Positions 46,685 to 57,740 of a stretch of DNA of 64,000 bases are shown in pieces. The notes below the pieces were generated by a model. It was not told where the DNA came from and made no database searches. It worked only from the letters and a program-made list of their open reading frames with translations. The stretch's first letter is position 1. Each line of letters opens with the position of its first letter. A program made the position numbers and the translations under genes. The DNA lies in NCBI GenBank assembly GCA_033961575.1, contig CM066737.1:102266709-102330708 (forward strand), in the 5' to 3' direction. Source of the stretch: Aselliscus stoliczkanus (Eukaryota > Chordata > Mammalia > Chiroptera > Hipposideridae).

Positions 46685-47324
46685 GGAGACTTCTACTTTG
46701 GTCTTGACTGCATTCACCCTCTCCAGCACCTTCTGGATTGCCACCCCAAAGGCATTTCCATCCTCAATCTTGGGGATCAGGTGCTGGATCCATATGATCG
46801 CCAGAATGCACTTTTCTTTGAGAGTCCAGACTTCTGGCTTAACCAGGGCAAGCAGGGCCAGGACCTTCTCATTTCCAGGAAGAAAGCCTCATTTAGGGAC
46901 TTCTTTCTTCTCCTGCTTAACTGTTTCCATCTCATCATCCTTGGGTGGGGTCTCTGGAATAGGTCCAGCGGGGCCTGGAGAGAGGTCAGGTCAGCTATGT
47001 TGAGAGAGTTCTCTTGCAAGAGCTGATGCAGGTGTATGATTTTCTGTGGCAAGAATCTGTAGAGGAATTCCTCAGCCTTCTGGAAAAGATTTAGCCAGAA
47101 GACCTCTACCTGTTTCTGGGCTTCCCCACTCAGGCGTACCCCACAAAGCTTCGCCATGCTGCTCTAGTTGTTAGATCTTCAGTCTCCTGGCTCACCTCCT
47201 GGGCTTTTGCTTTCACTCTTCAACACTTTGCTGTAGTCATTAACACCACTGGATGCTACAAAAGTTCTTTGACTTTACAATTAAATTTTGAATGGCTTAC
47301 CATGTCATGATTTATTCATATATT

Positions 47325-47520
47325 TAAGAAATAATTATTGAGGATATCACATAATCGATACTTGGCACTCTTTTTTGCAGACACAAAGATAAACAAGTCA
47401 CAGAGTCTGCCATTAAGGATCCTATACTATAATAGTGGTAATAAGATATGTGCACAAATAACCATAAATCTACATGTGGAAAAGAATGTAAAGTGAAAAG
47501 GAAAAGGTGATATAGAAAAG
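47325..47520 (-). mobile_element. L2-like fragment, antisense
   Basis: 'aagaaataattattgaggat' to 'cacagagtctgccattaagg' resembles the antisense L2 3' part. Confidence 0.5.
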
Positions 47521-47559
47521 GCTTAGCTCAAGTTTTCGGGCTAACAAATAACCATTGTT

Positions 47560-48775
47560 TGGAAGGGTTATGGAAGACATTGGACACATGCTCTTGATTT
47601 TGATACATCACATTCTCATGGTTTTGTTCCTCCCCTCTGATCATCTTTTCTCTGCCTCTGCAGTTGTATCTCCCATCCAAGGTTGGAGCTCCCCAAGGCT
47701 CAGTTCAGACTCCCCTCTCTTCTCACCCTATCCTCTCCTCCTAGGCAGTTTCATCTGTGCCCATGACTTCAATAATTATCTATAAGTCCATGATGGAATG
47801 GTAAACTTAACCAAATTCATGATCATCAGTCCTGAACCTCATCTTCTAATGAGTGACACCGCTGTCCATCCAGTTCCACAAGCCAGGAACCCAGGAGTCA
47901 TTCTGCCATTTTTCTTCTTCATTCTCTGTTCTGTTCTATCATCAAACCCTATGAAATGCATCCTCTAAATACCTTTCAGATCTGACTCCTTTTACCTACC
48001 TCCAGAGCCAGCTCCCTAGGTCAAGATAGAACTATCACCCAGACCAATGTGGTAGACTGCTAACGGGACTCCCAGTGTTGATGCTGATCTTTTGCCAATC
48101 TTGTCTCCACACAGAAGCCAGTATCATTTTTTCAAAGTGTGAGTTGGATCACATCACTGTCACCCTCCACGTCTCAACCTTCAAGTCCTTCAGTGACTTT
48201 CCATTCCATTATTCTATGTTAAAAACCACAAAATCTTGCATAGTCACAGTCTTGTCTTTCTTTCCACCTCATCTCGAAGTACAGTAATACCTTGATTTGC
48301 GAGCATAATTCATTCCAGAAACACACTACTCATATTGCAAGACATCGCTCGTTTACCAAGTTAAAATGTATTAGAAATGTTTGTTCCTCTTGCGAAACAG
48401 TCGCAAACCAAGTTACTCACAATCCAAGATTTTACTGTACTTCCCTATCATTCTTTGTATTGCAGCCACACTGGTTTTTCTTCAGTTCTCTGACAATATC
48501 ATGCATTTTTCTGTAACAGGGCCATTGCACATGTTGCCCCTCCCTCACACTGCTTCCTAAATGTTACTTGTTCTTTAGATTCTACCCCAGGTGTCACTTC
48601 CACAGGGAAGCCTTCCCTAGATTACCACCTTTTACACCCATTTCTTTACTTTACAGCACTCATTCCATAATCACACTTACTTGTGTGATTATTTGACCCT
48701 GAGCCCCATGGGAGCAGGTGCCAACTGGCAGAGTGCACAAAAAATGCTTGTTGAATAAATGTTTGTTGACAAATA
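47560..48775 (+). mobile_element. L2 LINE, ORF2 end and 3' end, split by a MITE
   Basis: L2-type text includes 'cccaggagtcattctgcca', 'gagttggatcacatcactgt', 'ggaagccttccctagattac' and the tail 'atgcttgttgaataaatg'. It is the longest L2 piece here, with no intact frame. The MITE at 48282-48437 interrupts it. Confidence 0.8.
48282..48437. mobile_element. Mariner-type MITE, 156 bp
   Basis: Bounded by TA at 48280-48281 and 48438-48439. Terminal inverted repeats run from CAGTAATACCTTGATTTGCG on the left to the reverse complement of a CAGTAAAATCTTGGATTGTG end on the right. It has no coding capacity, and L2 text continues on both sides. Confidence 0.88.
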
Positions 48776-48907
48776 TGTAGCGTTTGGATTTGGACACACA
48801 GAGATTGGCTGGGGGTGAAGGGAGTGTCAGGGAGAGGAGAGAAAAAATATCTCATCCAGGTAACAGAGGATCATTAAAGACCGAGCGACAAGAAAGTGAA
48901 TGGGATC

Positions 48908-48923
48908 ATATATATATATATAT
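48908..48923. repeat. (AT)n microsatellite
   Basis: A short TA run, with a second at 52617-52637. Confidence 0.9.
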
Positions 48924-49029
48924 AACAGCAAGTTATGTTAAAAGGCTATTGTTAGTAACTTTGTGCTCAAATGATATAATCAGTATTAAAATAGTTGCAG
49001 GATAGTTCACTGTTTAGAAATATATAATT

Positions 49030-49240
49030 TCCCCCACCATTCCCCTATTGCATATTGAGGTTGTTTCCAGTGTTTTCATTTGCATAAAGAACACTATAGT
49101 GAACTCATACATTTGTATGCTATTTTCTATAGTTCAAATGTTTTTTTGTTTTGTTTTTTCCTCCTCAATTCTTGGCCCTATGAGTACAACAAGCTATTTA
49201 GGACTTCTTTATGTCCACACTTGCTTTAAAAACAACCCCC
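49030..49240 (-). mobile_element. Possible L1 fragment, antisense
   Basis: 'attgaggttgtttccagtgt' and 'gaacactatagtgaactcat' resemble the L1 ORF2 3' part in reverse. Weak. Confidence 0.4.
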
Positions 49241-49790
49241 ACAGCTTCATAAATCCATAAACCCAGTAATTGATCAGTTACTGATTGATAAGGAGTTATC
49301 ATACTTAAATAGCCATCTCATTATAAGTCTAATAAATGTTCTAGCATTTTGAAAATGTGCCAGGCTTGTTTCAATAAGTCGATTTGAAACTACTGAGCTA
49401 AAGCTGGAGAACGTGTGGGAAGGATGAGAAATAGCTGAGTAGGTGGAGTCAGAATGAGATAATGAAGTAGACAAGGGGCAATGGTTAATAGTAATTAGTA
49501 AATATCAAACGCAAATAAGGATAAGACATGCTTAATGATTGTGCTAGAGGTAGGGTGGCCAAAGTGAAAGTCAAGGATCCAATCATTCTTCATAGGCTGC
49601 TTGGTCAGGTTTACTGCAAAATGTGACAACAGTTTGTTGTATGAGCTAAATCATAAAGACAAAGATCAAAGGTGAAAGCTGGTTTAAAATTCCCGTCAGT
49701 TGCATGGCCAGCAGAGGATGAGTGATCAAGTGAACCACCTTCTGCAGTTGATTACCTTTACCTGTCAAAACCATTAGCTGTGAACCTTGC
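49241..49790. other. Unassigned sequence, no gene seen
   Basis: Nothing recognised. Confidence 0.35.
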
Positions 49791-49804
49791 TCAGCAATGA
49801 GGCA

Positions 49805-49928
49805 GGGCCAGCCGAGTGGCGCGGTGGTTAAGCGCTGGCTTGGGAAGCCAGTGGTCCCGGTTCAGTCCCACATATGAGGGCCAGTGACACTGCCCTCAAA
49901 AAAAACAAAAAAAAAACAAAAAAAAACC
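49805..49928 (+). mobile_element. SINE type A
   Basis: Long A-rich tail. An imperfect TSD (CAATGAGGCA / CAGTGAGGCA) flanks it. Confidence 0.9.
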
Positions 49929-50283
49929 CAGTGAGGCAGCCACCTTTAGAACCTGCTTGTTCACAAGTAAAATCAACCCTAGGTGGCCACTTATTATTAA
50001 CTTGATTAATATTTCACTCTTCTCACAGTTGCAAGACAAAATTCATGAAAAATGGATGAAAGCTTTACTACACAGTTTATCAGTCCAATAACCCATGGTT
50101 CTGAAATATGTGAAAAGCCATGGACTCATGTTCTAGTTTTTTGTGTTTGTTTTTTTTTTTTTAGCATCAACAGATCATACTGGAGTGGTTAGACATACCT
50201 ATTTGTGCAATGTCATTTCAGAACTTCTGGAGCCATTAGAGAAATGTAACTTCTTTAGATATTATAAACAGTATGCATATTTT

Positions 50284-50385
50284 TTTTTTTTGAGGGCAAT
50301 GTCACTGGCCTTCATATGTGGGATCCAAACTGGGGCCACTGGAGTCCTAAGCCAGCTCTTAACCACCGTGCCACTCAGCCGGTCC
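50284..50385 (-). mobile_element. SINE type A
   Basis: TSD AACAGTATGCATATTTTT, starting at 50267 and 50386. Confidence 0.96.
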
Positions 50386-50402
50386 AACAGTATGCATATT
50401 TT

Positions 50403-51089
50403 TAAATTATAAACATGTTAAGTTATTATTTTAAAAAATGAAAGGTATAACAAATTTCAAAGAAGCAGGATCACCCCACCATAATCAATCCAGTTATCTG
50501 GGGTCCATTTTTGAGTGTTTTCTTCCTGTCTTTTAATGTATTTTTAAAACAGAGTTGAGCTCATATAACATATAAGTTCTATTTTCATTCTAAAGTTATT
50601 TTAATTTATCTAGCTAAGAGCAACTATATATTGTGAAAACTATGACTTGAATCACATAAATACTCTTTAGTAAAATCAGGCGAGTTAACTTCCCATTTGT
50701 CTAAGCTCTAATTTACCCCTCTCCTTCCTTATCTGTTTATTAATTCTTGAGTATCCTTGGCTCCTTTCTTCTCTTCCATCTCTCCTCCTCCTTGACTATG
50801 CCTGTCTCTATGATTTTTTTTGCCTATTGTCCACAGAATTCAAGAATTCATTTATATAATATCTTGTTTTCTAATTTTTTAATGATTATATGTCTTATCT
50901 CACCTTACTGTTTGAAGGCAAGGGACATTCATTACACAGTTTTTATACCTGTCCTAGTAAGTAGCAAACAACCAGGCACTAGTGGTGCTGAAGAAATATC
51001 TAGGGTTAATGCCGTAAGTGTCTTAGCAAATGTTGCCTGGGAAGGTGTAATAGTTGAGCCATCCAGACCTATGCAGTCAAAGAAACACT
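50403..51089. other. Mostly unassigned; possible L1 scrap 50430-50650
   Basis: No coding feature was recognised. Confidence 0.3.
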
Positions 51090-51322
51090 GTAGTTGCACC
51101 ATCCAATAGGGTGGCCACTAACCACATGCGGTTACTGAGCACCTGAAATGTGGCTAGTATGAATTGAGACGTGCCATAAATGTAAAACACACTGGGTTTT
51201 GAAGATTTAGTGTACAAAAAAGAACATGAAATATCTAAATATTTTTTAAGTTGATTACTTGTTGAAATAATAATATTTTGGACATAGTGAGTTAAATAAA
51301 ATATGTTATTAAAATGATTTTC

Positions 51323-51428
51323 GGGCTGGCTGAGTGGCACGGTGGTTAAGTGCTGGCTTAGGAAGCCAGCGGCCCTGGTTCGGGTCCCACATATGAGGGC
51401 CAGTGATACTGCCCTCAAAAAAAAAAAA
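51323..51428 (+). mobile_element. SINE type A
   Basis: TSD AAAATGATTTTC occurs at 51311-51322 and 51429-51440. Confidence 0.96.
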
Positions 51429-51466
51429 AAAATGATTTTCAGCTCTTTCACCTCTTAACGTTTGAA

Positions 51467-51588
51467 TTTTTTTTTTTTTTTTTTTTTTTTTTTTGAGTGC
51501 AGAGTCACTGGCCCTCATATGAGGGACCTGAATCAGGGCTGCTGGCTTCCCAAGCCAGCTCCCAACCACTGCGCCACTCGGTTGACCC
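51467..51588 (-). mobile_element. SINE type A
   Basis: T(28) tail on the left, head GGGTCAACCGAGTGGCGCAG at 51588. The TSD is not clear. Confidence 0.9.
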
Positions 51589-51734
51589 ACTTTTTATCTT
51601 TTTAATGTGCTACTAGAAAATGTAAAATTACATATATGGCTTGCTATCTATATGACAGCATTGTCCTATAGGCCAGTAAAATTTTATGTTTGAGGTCATC
51701 TTTTCTAGAAGGCAGAAATTCATTATATTTCTAC

Positions 51735-51900
51735 CAGGAAAAATTAATTTGCATTTCAATGGATAGCAATTGTTTGCATTACTGGGTTTTCTACAACTTA
51801 ACTTCTGCATTTACAGAGTTGTAAAATAGACTAATCAGTGGAATGACAGTCAGTCAAAGGTGCCTACCCCTGTAGAATAAGATAATCTTGAGAGGGTTCA
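51735..51900. repeat. Unnamed dispersed repeat, copy 2
   Basis: Partner of 34975-35130, sharing three ordered blocks but with about 25 extra bases between the first two. Confidence 0.75.
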
Positions 51901-53305
51901 CTGGAAAATACCCAGCACTTCATTGGAAGGGCATTTAGTAATCTTTTGCCCCTTTCCAATTCTTTGACAATTTTTCCTAAGAGCATCTTTGTATATTCCT
52001 TTGTTACTGTCCTAAGCGATTGTAATAGGATCGCTTTTTCTTTTCTAGTTAATAAGGACAAACTACATTTATAAAATGCACACTTATGCAGCCAGAAACC
52101 AATGCTTTAGGAATTATGAAGTTTTCAATAATAAGGTAAAATGTTGGGAGTAATGCGAGTACTTTAAGAAAATACAGAATAGAATCAAACACACTTGGAA
52201 TACTTAGAATTAAGTTATTTTATTTTATCATGATTCCTTAGCTTATCACACTGCTGTTGAAAGGAACATGATTATAATGGAATGGAAACCAGGTTCTTTT
52301 CTACTTTTTAATTAGGTGGGAACAAAGCCTGGCTGTTGTTTGACTGGGTCTAGTATACCTTTTTTATCCCCTATTTTTGATTAATCAAAGTGCTATTTCT
52401 TTTAAAGGAAATGAATTCTTTTTCTGTTTAAATAAAAGGACTTGGGAGACAGGCTTGAAAAAAAACAATGGAGCACTCTTTTTGCAATTCTGTGTCTGTT
52501 CACTTTGCTACAGAGATTGTCAAAAATTTATTGGTGATGTCTGCTGTGAAATGGAAGCCACAACCAATGAAGTGGGTGAGAAAGTTGAACTTTGACATTG
52601 TCATTTGTAACATTTTAATATATATATATATATATATGCAAGGACGTTTATTTTAATTATTAATTTAAACACCTGTCTTAACCCCAAAAAGGATTAAAAA
52701 TGGCTGAAAAGAAATTATAGTGATAACTTTTGTTTCAAGTATTTTAAAAACATCCAAAATTTTAAGTAGATGACTGTCCCTCAGAGTTGGCTCCTCCAAG
52801 CTTGATTTAATGATTGGAACGAGTTCCCTCTCCTGCTCTGGCTTAGATCAAGGCGGTTCCCAGAGGTTTGTTTGGTGGTGGTGGTGTGGGAGGTGGGATA
52901 GATAGGCAGGTCTGGGTCTCATCCTGCTCTACCCCACCTTTTTGTGTGCTCTGGACTCCAGGCTGAGTTTCTCTGGACTGGAATGGCCTTGAAATTGAGG
53001 GCAAGCATTTGTGATGAGGGGCCAAAGGACTAAAGAAGCTTTGGGGCTTTGCTTTTCCACTTACTTCTACAGTGTCAAGCTTTTGTGCAGAAACTGGCCT
53101 GGAAGTTCCCCACTATGTTTTCATACATGCAGTGCTTTGAGATGTTGTTTAAATAACAAAAAATTAAATATAATTTTTAAAGATTATTTTGTTTAATTTA
53201 TGACTGAATATATACCGAACAGTTCTGCAAAAATTAGAATTATATATAATCTAACCATTATTAAAACTGTATAACATTGATGGGGGTAAAAGTATAAGGT
53301 TTTTC
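51901..53305. other. Low-repeat AT-rich sequence, no gene seen
   Basis: (AT)n at 52617-52637. Short frames with no resemblance to known proteins. Confidence 0.35.
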
Positions 53306-53321
53306 CTAAATATATCCATTT

Positions 53322-53485
53322 TTTTTTTTTTTTTGTTTTTTGTTTTTTTTTAGCTGAGCCATCCTGCCACCTGTTGGCAGCTCAACGGCAACTCAGCTCG
53401 GGCTGGCATCGAACTGCCGTTGCTCAGAGCTCAGCTCGCACTCTTGAGCGAGCTCTTAACCAACTGAGCCACTCAGCCAGCCCCT
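53322..53485 (-). mobile_element. SINE type C
   Basis: TSD CTAAATATATCCATTT occurs at 53306-53321 and 53486-53501. Confidence 0.97.
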
Positions 53486-53639
53486 CTAAATATATCCATT
53501 TAATGCACTCTCTTCATAGTCAGTTTTATTGTCAACCTCTTTTCCTCTTTATTTAATTATATGAAATATTAATAATTGCCTTTCAAACATAATGTGATAG
53601 TATTAACAATCATTATTATTGTAGTATTTCACTCTTATA

Positions 53640-53945
53640 CTAAGAAATATGTATTTGTACATCCTTGGAGAAATTTCTATTTAAATCCTTTGCCCATTTT
53701 TTAATTGGCATATTTGTCTTTTTATTATTGAATTGTAAGAATTCTTTGCATATTCTAGATACCGGTCCCTATTAGATACAGGATTTGTAAAAATATTCTC
53801 CAGTTCTATGGATTATCTTTTCATTTTCTTGATGGTAACATTTGCAGCACAAAAGTTTTTAATTTTGATGAAATCCAATTTATTTATTTTTTCTTTTGTC
53901 TTGTGTGCTTTTGGTGTCAGATCCATTGCCTAATCAGGTAATTAG
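53640..53945 (-). mobile_element. L1 fragment, antisense
   Basis: 'gtctttttattattgaattg', 'tcattttcttgatggtaaca' and 'ttttaattttgatgaaatcc' match L1 ORF2 in reverse. Confidence 0.8.
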
Positions 53946-54054
53946 CTTTCAATGTCTCCTAAAGGTCACAGAAAAGGCTGAGTAAGCACTTTCAATAATG
54001 ATGTGACTGTGTGTGTGTATGTGCGAGTGTGCACACGTGTTTAAAGTAGACTTT

Positions 54055-55160
54055 AATTTTTACAGCAGTTTTAGGTTCATAGCAAAATTGTGCAGAAAGT
54101 GCAGAGCTCCTATATACCTCCTGCCCCTCCCTATCTGGCACGCATAGCCTCCCCCATGAACAACATCCCCCACCAGAGCGGTGCATTTGTTACAATGGAT
54201 GAACCTACACTGACATGGTTTACATTAGCGTTCACTCTTGGTGTTGAACATTCTATGGATTTTGACAAATGTATAATGACATGTATCCATCGTTATAATA
54301 TCATACAGAGTATTTTCATTGCCCTAAAAATCCTCTGTGCTCCACCTATTCATCCTTCCCCTTTGCCCCCAACCTCTTGACACCACTGATCTTTACTGTC
54401 TCCGTAGTTTTGTCTTTTCCAGAATGTCATGTTGTTGGCATCATACAGTATGTAGCCTTTTCATATCGCCTTCTTTCACTTAGTAATATGCATTTAAATT
54501 TCCTGTGTCTTTTCATGGCTTGATAGTTCATTTCTTTTTAGTGCTGAATAATATTCCATTGTCTGGATGTGCCACAGTTTATCTATTTACTTAATGAGGG
54601 GCATCTTGGTTGCTTCCAAGTTTTGGCAGTTATGAATAAAGCTGCTATAACATCTGTATGCAGGTTTTTGTATAGACAGACATAACCTTTCAAGTACTTT
54701 GGGTGAATACCAAGGAATACAATTGCTGGATTGTGTGGCGAGTGTGTTTACTTTTGTAAGAAACTGCCAAACTGTCTTCCAAAGTGGCTCTCCTATTTTG
54801 CATTCCCACCAGCAGTGAATGAGAGATCCTGTTGCTCCACAGCCTTGTGAGCATTTGATGTTGTTGGTGTTTCAGATTTTGGCCATTCTAACAGGTATGT
54901 AATTATATCTCATTGTTGTTTTAATTTGCATTTCCCTAATGACACACAATGTTGAGCATCTTTTCATGTGTTTATCACCCATCCGTGTATCATCTTTGGT
55001 GAGGTGTCTGTTCTGATCTTTCACCCAATTATTAATCAGATTGCTCGTTTTCCAGGATTTTTTGTATATTTTAGATAATGGTCTTTTATCAGATATGTCT
55101 TTTACAAATATTTTCTCCCAATCTGTCGCTTGTCTTCTTATTCTCTCGACATGACTATGT
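54055..55160 (-). mobile_element. L1 fragment, antisense (3' UTR and ORF2 C-terminus)
   Basis: It runs from a 3' UTR-like start ('cagcagttttaggttcatag') to ORF2. The minus strand reads the decayed ORF2 C-terminus KHMKRCSTLCVIREMQIKTT. A second, older L1 lineage than that at 35541 is likely, from the different 3' UTR. Confidence 0.85.
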
Positions 55161-55184
55161 TTTGCTGTATTATTCACTTCACTT

Positions 55185-55330
55185 TCAATTATTGAGCATC
55201 TACTATTCTATCATCCAGGTTCTCCACAAGGCTCTGGAAATATAAAAATGATTAAGACACAGTCTTGTTCTTAGACACTCTTAGCCTAATGGAGGAGAAA
55301 GATGAGTAAATAGGTGATTAGAGCATCTTT
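55185..55330 (-). mobile_element. L2-like fragment, antisense
   Basis: 'ttattgagcatctactattc' and 'aaggctctggaaatataaaa' resemble the reverse of the L2 3' end. Confidence 0.6.
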
Positions 55331-55518
55331 CTAAAGTAAGCAGCCTTAGGTTTCTTGGAAGAGGAGGCTGAGACACAAAGAAAGAAAAGGATTTGACAGC
55401 AGGCAAAGGTGCACAGGGCCTGTTGGGTGCAAAGAACACTGTATCACTATGACATAAGTACATAAATTATTGTCAGTATGAACATTAGCTATTATTATTT
55501 TGGTAGCAATTTGTCTAG

Positions 55519-56577
55519 TGTTGGGGGCCGACAGCATCCTAGTGTCTGACAAGGCCACCTTGAAATAAAGATCCACGCTCAGCACTGGATGTCTGGGATG
55601 CTGCCTTATGGTTGGTCATGTAATATCTCCTGCCTCTATGAACCCATGTGCCTTTCCTCCTATAGGAGACAATATACTCACTGCATTTGTGACAAGTTTC
55701 TGGGGTAACCTGATGATAGCTGGTTGTGTAAGCCAATGACAGGGCAAGATTTCCTAAAGAAAAGGAAACTCCCTAAAACAGGCTACAGCCTGAACTGAGA
55801 TAATGGGGACTCAAGCCCCTTGGAAACTGAGGCTCAGGCCTCTGGTCGCATGGACAAATCCTGTCTGTGAGAAACAGACAGTGTCTGTGAGAAACTGGTG
55901 ATATCATCCAACCTTGAGCTTACTTGCCTATGCTGCTGTGAAAGGTTTCCTTGGAGACCAGGAGACCAAGGTCTCTTGGCCATGAGAGTTCTGATAAGAG
56001 ACAACTTACTGACCATGAGGTATTTTAATTAACAGCCTTGTTTTAACTCTCTGCTTTGTACATTGCTGTAGCAACATATACTGAAGCTTTGACTGAGAAA
56101 CAGATGTTACCCTCTATTACAATAAAATGCAGCTCTTTGTAGGATAGGAAAAGTTTGAGACTCCTTTTGCTACTAAGTATTATAATCACATAGAGATGGT
56201 TTTTTGCCCTAAACTCAGCCACTGCTAGACTCTTGGCAATAGTTCAAGTATACGCCCTGTAAGATAGTCATGGGAACCACTCTTTAGATGATAAGTAAAA
56301 TCCTTGAACAGGCCACAGTGTACCCTGGAAAGATGCAATTATAAAAAAGTAAAGACTCTAAAAGTTCTGAGAAAAAAACACACATCATGATCATGTGAAA
56401 CATAACTTGCAATTGAGGTAATGGTCAGAGGCCCCTATGAAAGGGGTCAGGCTTTAATAATAAAGTGTGTGTGACGCTCCTGTGAACCTCTTTCCGGTGT
56501 CTCCCTCCTTCTTTCTCCTCGCCGACGCTGTCCCACCCGAGGGAACCCCTGGTCCTCTCGGGGGCCAGCCCCACGCA
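55519..56577 (+). mobile_element. ERVK-like solo LTR, copy 2
   Basis: 1059 bp, TGTTGGGGGCCGACAG to GGCCAGCCCCACGCA, with an exact 6-bp TSD GTCTAG (55513-55518 and 56578-56583). AATAAA is at 56459-56464 and the TATA box has decayed to TATGAAA (about 56436). Homology to 12465-13456 is clear, for example 'atgtaatatctcctgcctct' and 'acccatgtgcctttcctcct'. No internal genes. Confidence 0.9.
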
Positions 56578-56585
56578 GTCTAGGC

Positions 56586-56801
56586 CAGAAATAGGCAAAC
56601 TATGGCTGCAGGCCAATCTGGCCTGCTGTCTGCTTTTATAAATAAAGTTTTTTTGGAACACAGTCATGCTCATTCATTCACATTTTGTCTATGGCCACTT
56701 TTGTGCTACAATGGCAGAGTAGTTGTAACAGAGACAGTTTGGCCTACGAAGCCTCAAACATTTACTATCAGGCCCTTTAGAGAAAAAGGTTGCTGATCCA
56801 G
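56586..56801 (+). mobile_element. hAT-type nonautonomous DNA transposon
   Basis: 'aggcaaactatggctgcagg', 'tataaataaagtttttttgg', 'gtagttgtaacagagacagt' and 'gagaaaaaggttgctgatcc' match a widespread hAT-Charlie-type mammalian element. Flanking GTCTAGGC (56578-56585) and CTCTAGGA (56802-56809) look like a diverged 8-bp TSD. Confidence 0.75.
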
Positions 56802-56845
56802 CTCTAGGAAACAATTTACTGGAAAATGCTTACAACCCAGTCCCT

Positions 56846-57291
56846 TTTTTTTTTTTTTAAATTGGAGAATTGGGGGAGGGGAACAGCATTGGGGAATCGG
56901 GGAAGGGGAACAGCCAAGTTGCTGTCCTTTTGTTCTTCAGTCTAGTTGTGGAGGACGTTGCTTCACTGGCCCATGTTGGTATCATCATTGCGCTCTTCCC
57001 AGGTGAGGCAGATCTGTCGCCGGCCCCTGGATGTCGCTCACCGTGGCTGTTGGCAGCTCACAGTAGCTATTGGCAGTTCACACTGGCTGCTGGCCACTCA
57101 CTGTAGCCTATGGCAGCCCACTGCAGCAGGGGCTGCAGCCCACACCATCGCCGGGGCTCGCACAGCCCAGCTCCAGGTGGAGCTGTTGTTAGCTGTGGAG
57201 GGCAGTGTCACTGGCCCTCATGTGTGGGACCCAAACCGGGGCCGCTGGCATCCCCAAACCAGCGCTTAACCAATGCGCCCTCAGCCGACCC
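56846..57291 (-). mobile_element. SINE type B, full length
   Basis: TSD ACCCAGTCCCT occurs at 56835-56845 and 57292-57302. Confidence 0.97.
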
Positions 57292-57479
57292 ACCCAGTCC
57301 CTGCTTTTTAGTTTTATGTCTGCAAGTAATTTTGTCTGTTTTTTAGAAATTTCCGCATATTTTTGCTTTTAAAATTTCAGCTAATTAATTTTCATTGAAC
57401 AATGCTGCATAAATGACTTAAACCACAAATGATAATAACCTGTTCAACCCCTGAAAATAAATTTAAATAGTTGTTCTTT

Positions 57480-57740
57480 CTATGTTTTATTGTATCTGTC
57501 ATGGTTTATGTTGCTCTATTTTTAAAATTACAAATTCATGTTCATTTTAGGAAAATCAGATATCATGGACATGCAAAGAAGAACATTAATCTATAATCCC
57601 ATCTAGTTTCCTGGGAAAACATTTTTGGAGCATTAGTATATAATAACCTTTGAGGTCCTTTTCTGTGCATATGTATGTATTTTATTATAATTTTTTCACA
57701 GAAATGAAGTCATGCTCTGCTACCACTAAGTATCTTCTTT
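57480..57740 (+). mobile_element. Possible L1 3' UTR-like fragment
   Basis: 'tctataatcccatctagttt' and 'tgcatatgtatgtattttat' resemble old L1 tails. The assignment is weak. Confidence 0.35.

Larger units (their letters stand above)
46046..47216 (-). pseudogene. PSME2: Processed (retrotransposed) pseudogene of PSME2, proteasome activator PA28 beta
   Basis: The minus strand reads PSME2 from its start codon (47157-47155) to its stop (46282-46280) with no introns. Recognisable pieces include the N-terminus [20 protein letters not shown], the segment [20 protein letters not shown], and the C-terminal stretch [20 protein letters not shown]. The functional protein is about 239 residues and forms the PA28 alpha/beta cap of the 20S immunoproteasome. 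This copy is dead. A net deletion shifts the frame just after the APLD motif (about residue 65). An in-frame TGA then replaces the residue before GFLPGNEK. Single- and two-codon deletions follow (in QEKVLERV and in DYRALVHERD). A 155-bp SINE C interrupts the C-terminal half. An AATAAA lies just 3' of the stop, followed by a decayed A-rich tail that holds a second SINE C. Candidate TSDs TCTTCAACGCTT (46034-46045) and TCTTCAACACTT (47217-47228) flank the insertion, as expected for LINE-mediated retroposition. Confidence 0.93.
51090..51650. mobile_element. MITE-like DNA transposon remnant, copy 2, holding two SINEs
   Basis: 'gcaccatccaatagggtggc', 'gttactgagcacctgaaatg' and an AT-rich core follow the plan of 31083-31404. 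SINE A copies lie at 51323-51428 (+) and 51467-51588 (-). Confidence 0.65.

Noticed and set aside
46280..47157. PSME2 as a live gene
   Set aside because: No introns, a net frameshift, an internal TGA, codon losses and a SINE insertion in the coding part.
11511..51588. tRNA-like A and B boxes in many places
   Set aside because: All belong to SINEs with poly-A tails and TSDs. None folds as a complete tRNA with an acceptor stem, so no tRNA gene is called.
677..57346. A recurring peptide like VLLFFSLVVEDVASLAHVG in many open frames (near 8200, 16300, 20350, 25400, 28900, 41550, 56950)
   Set aside because: It is the antisense translation of SINE type B. It tracks the SINE boundaries and TSDs exactly, so it is not a gene family.
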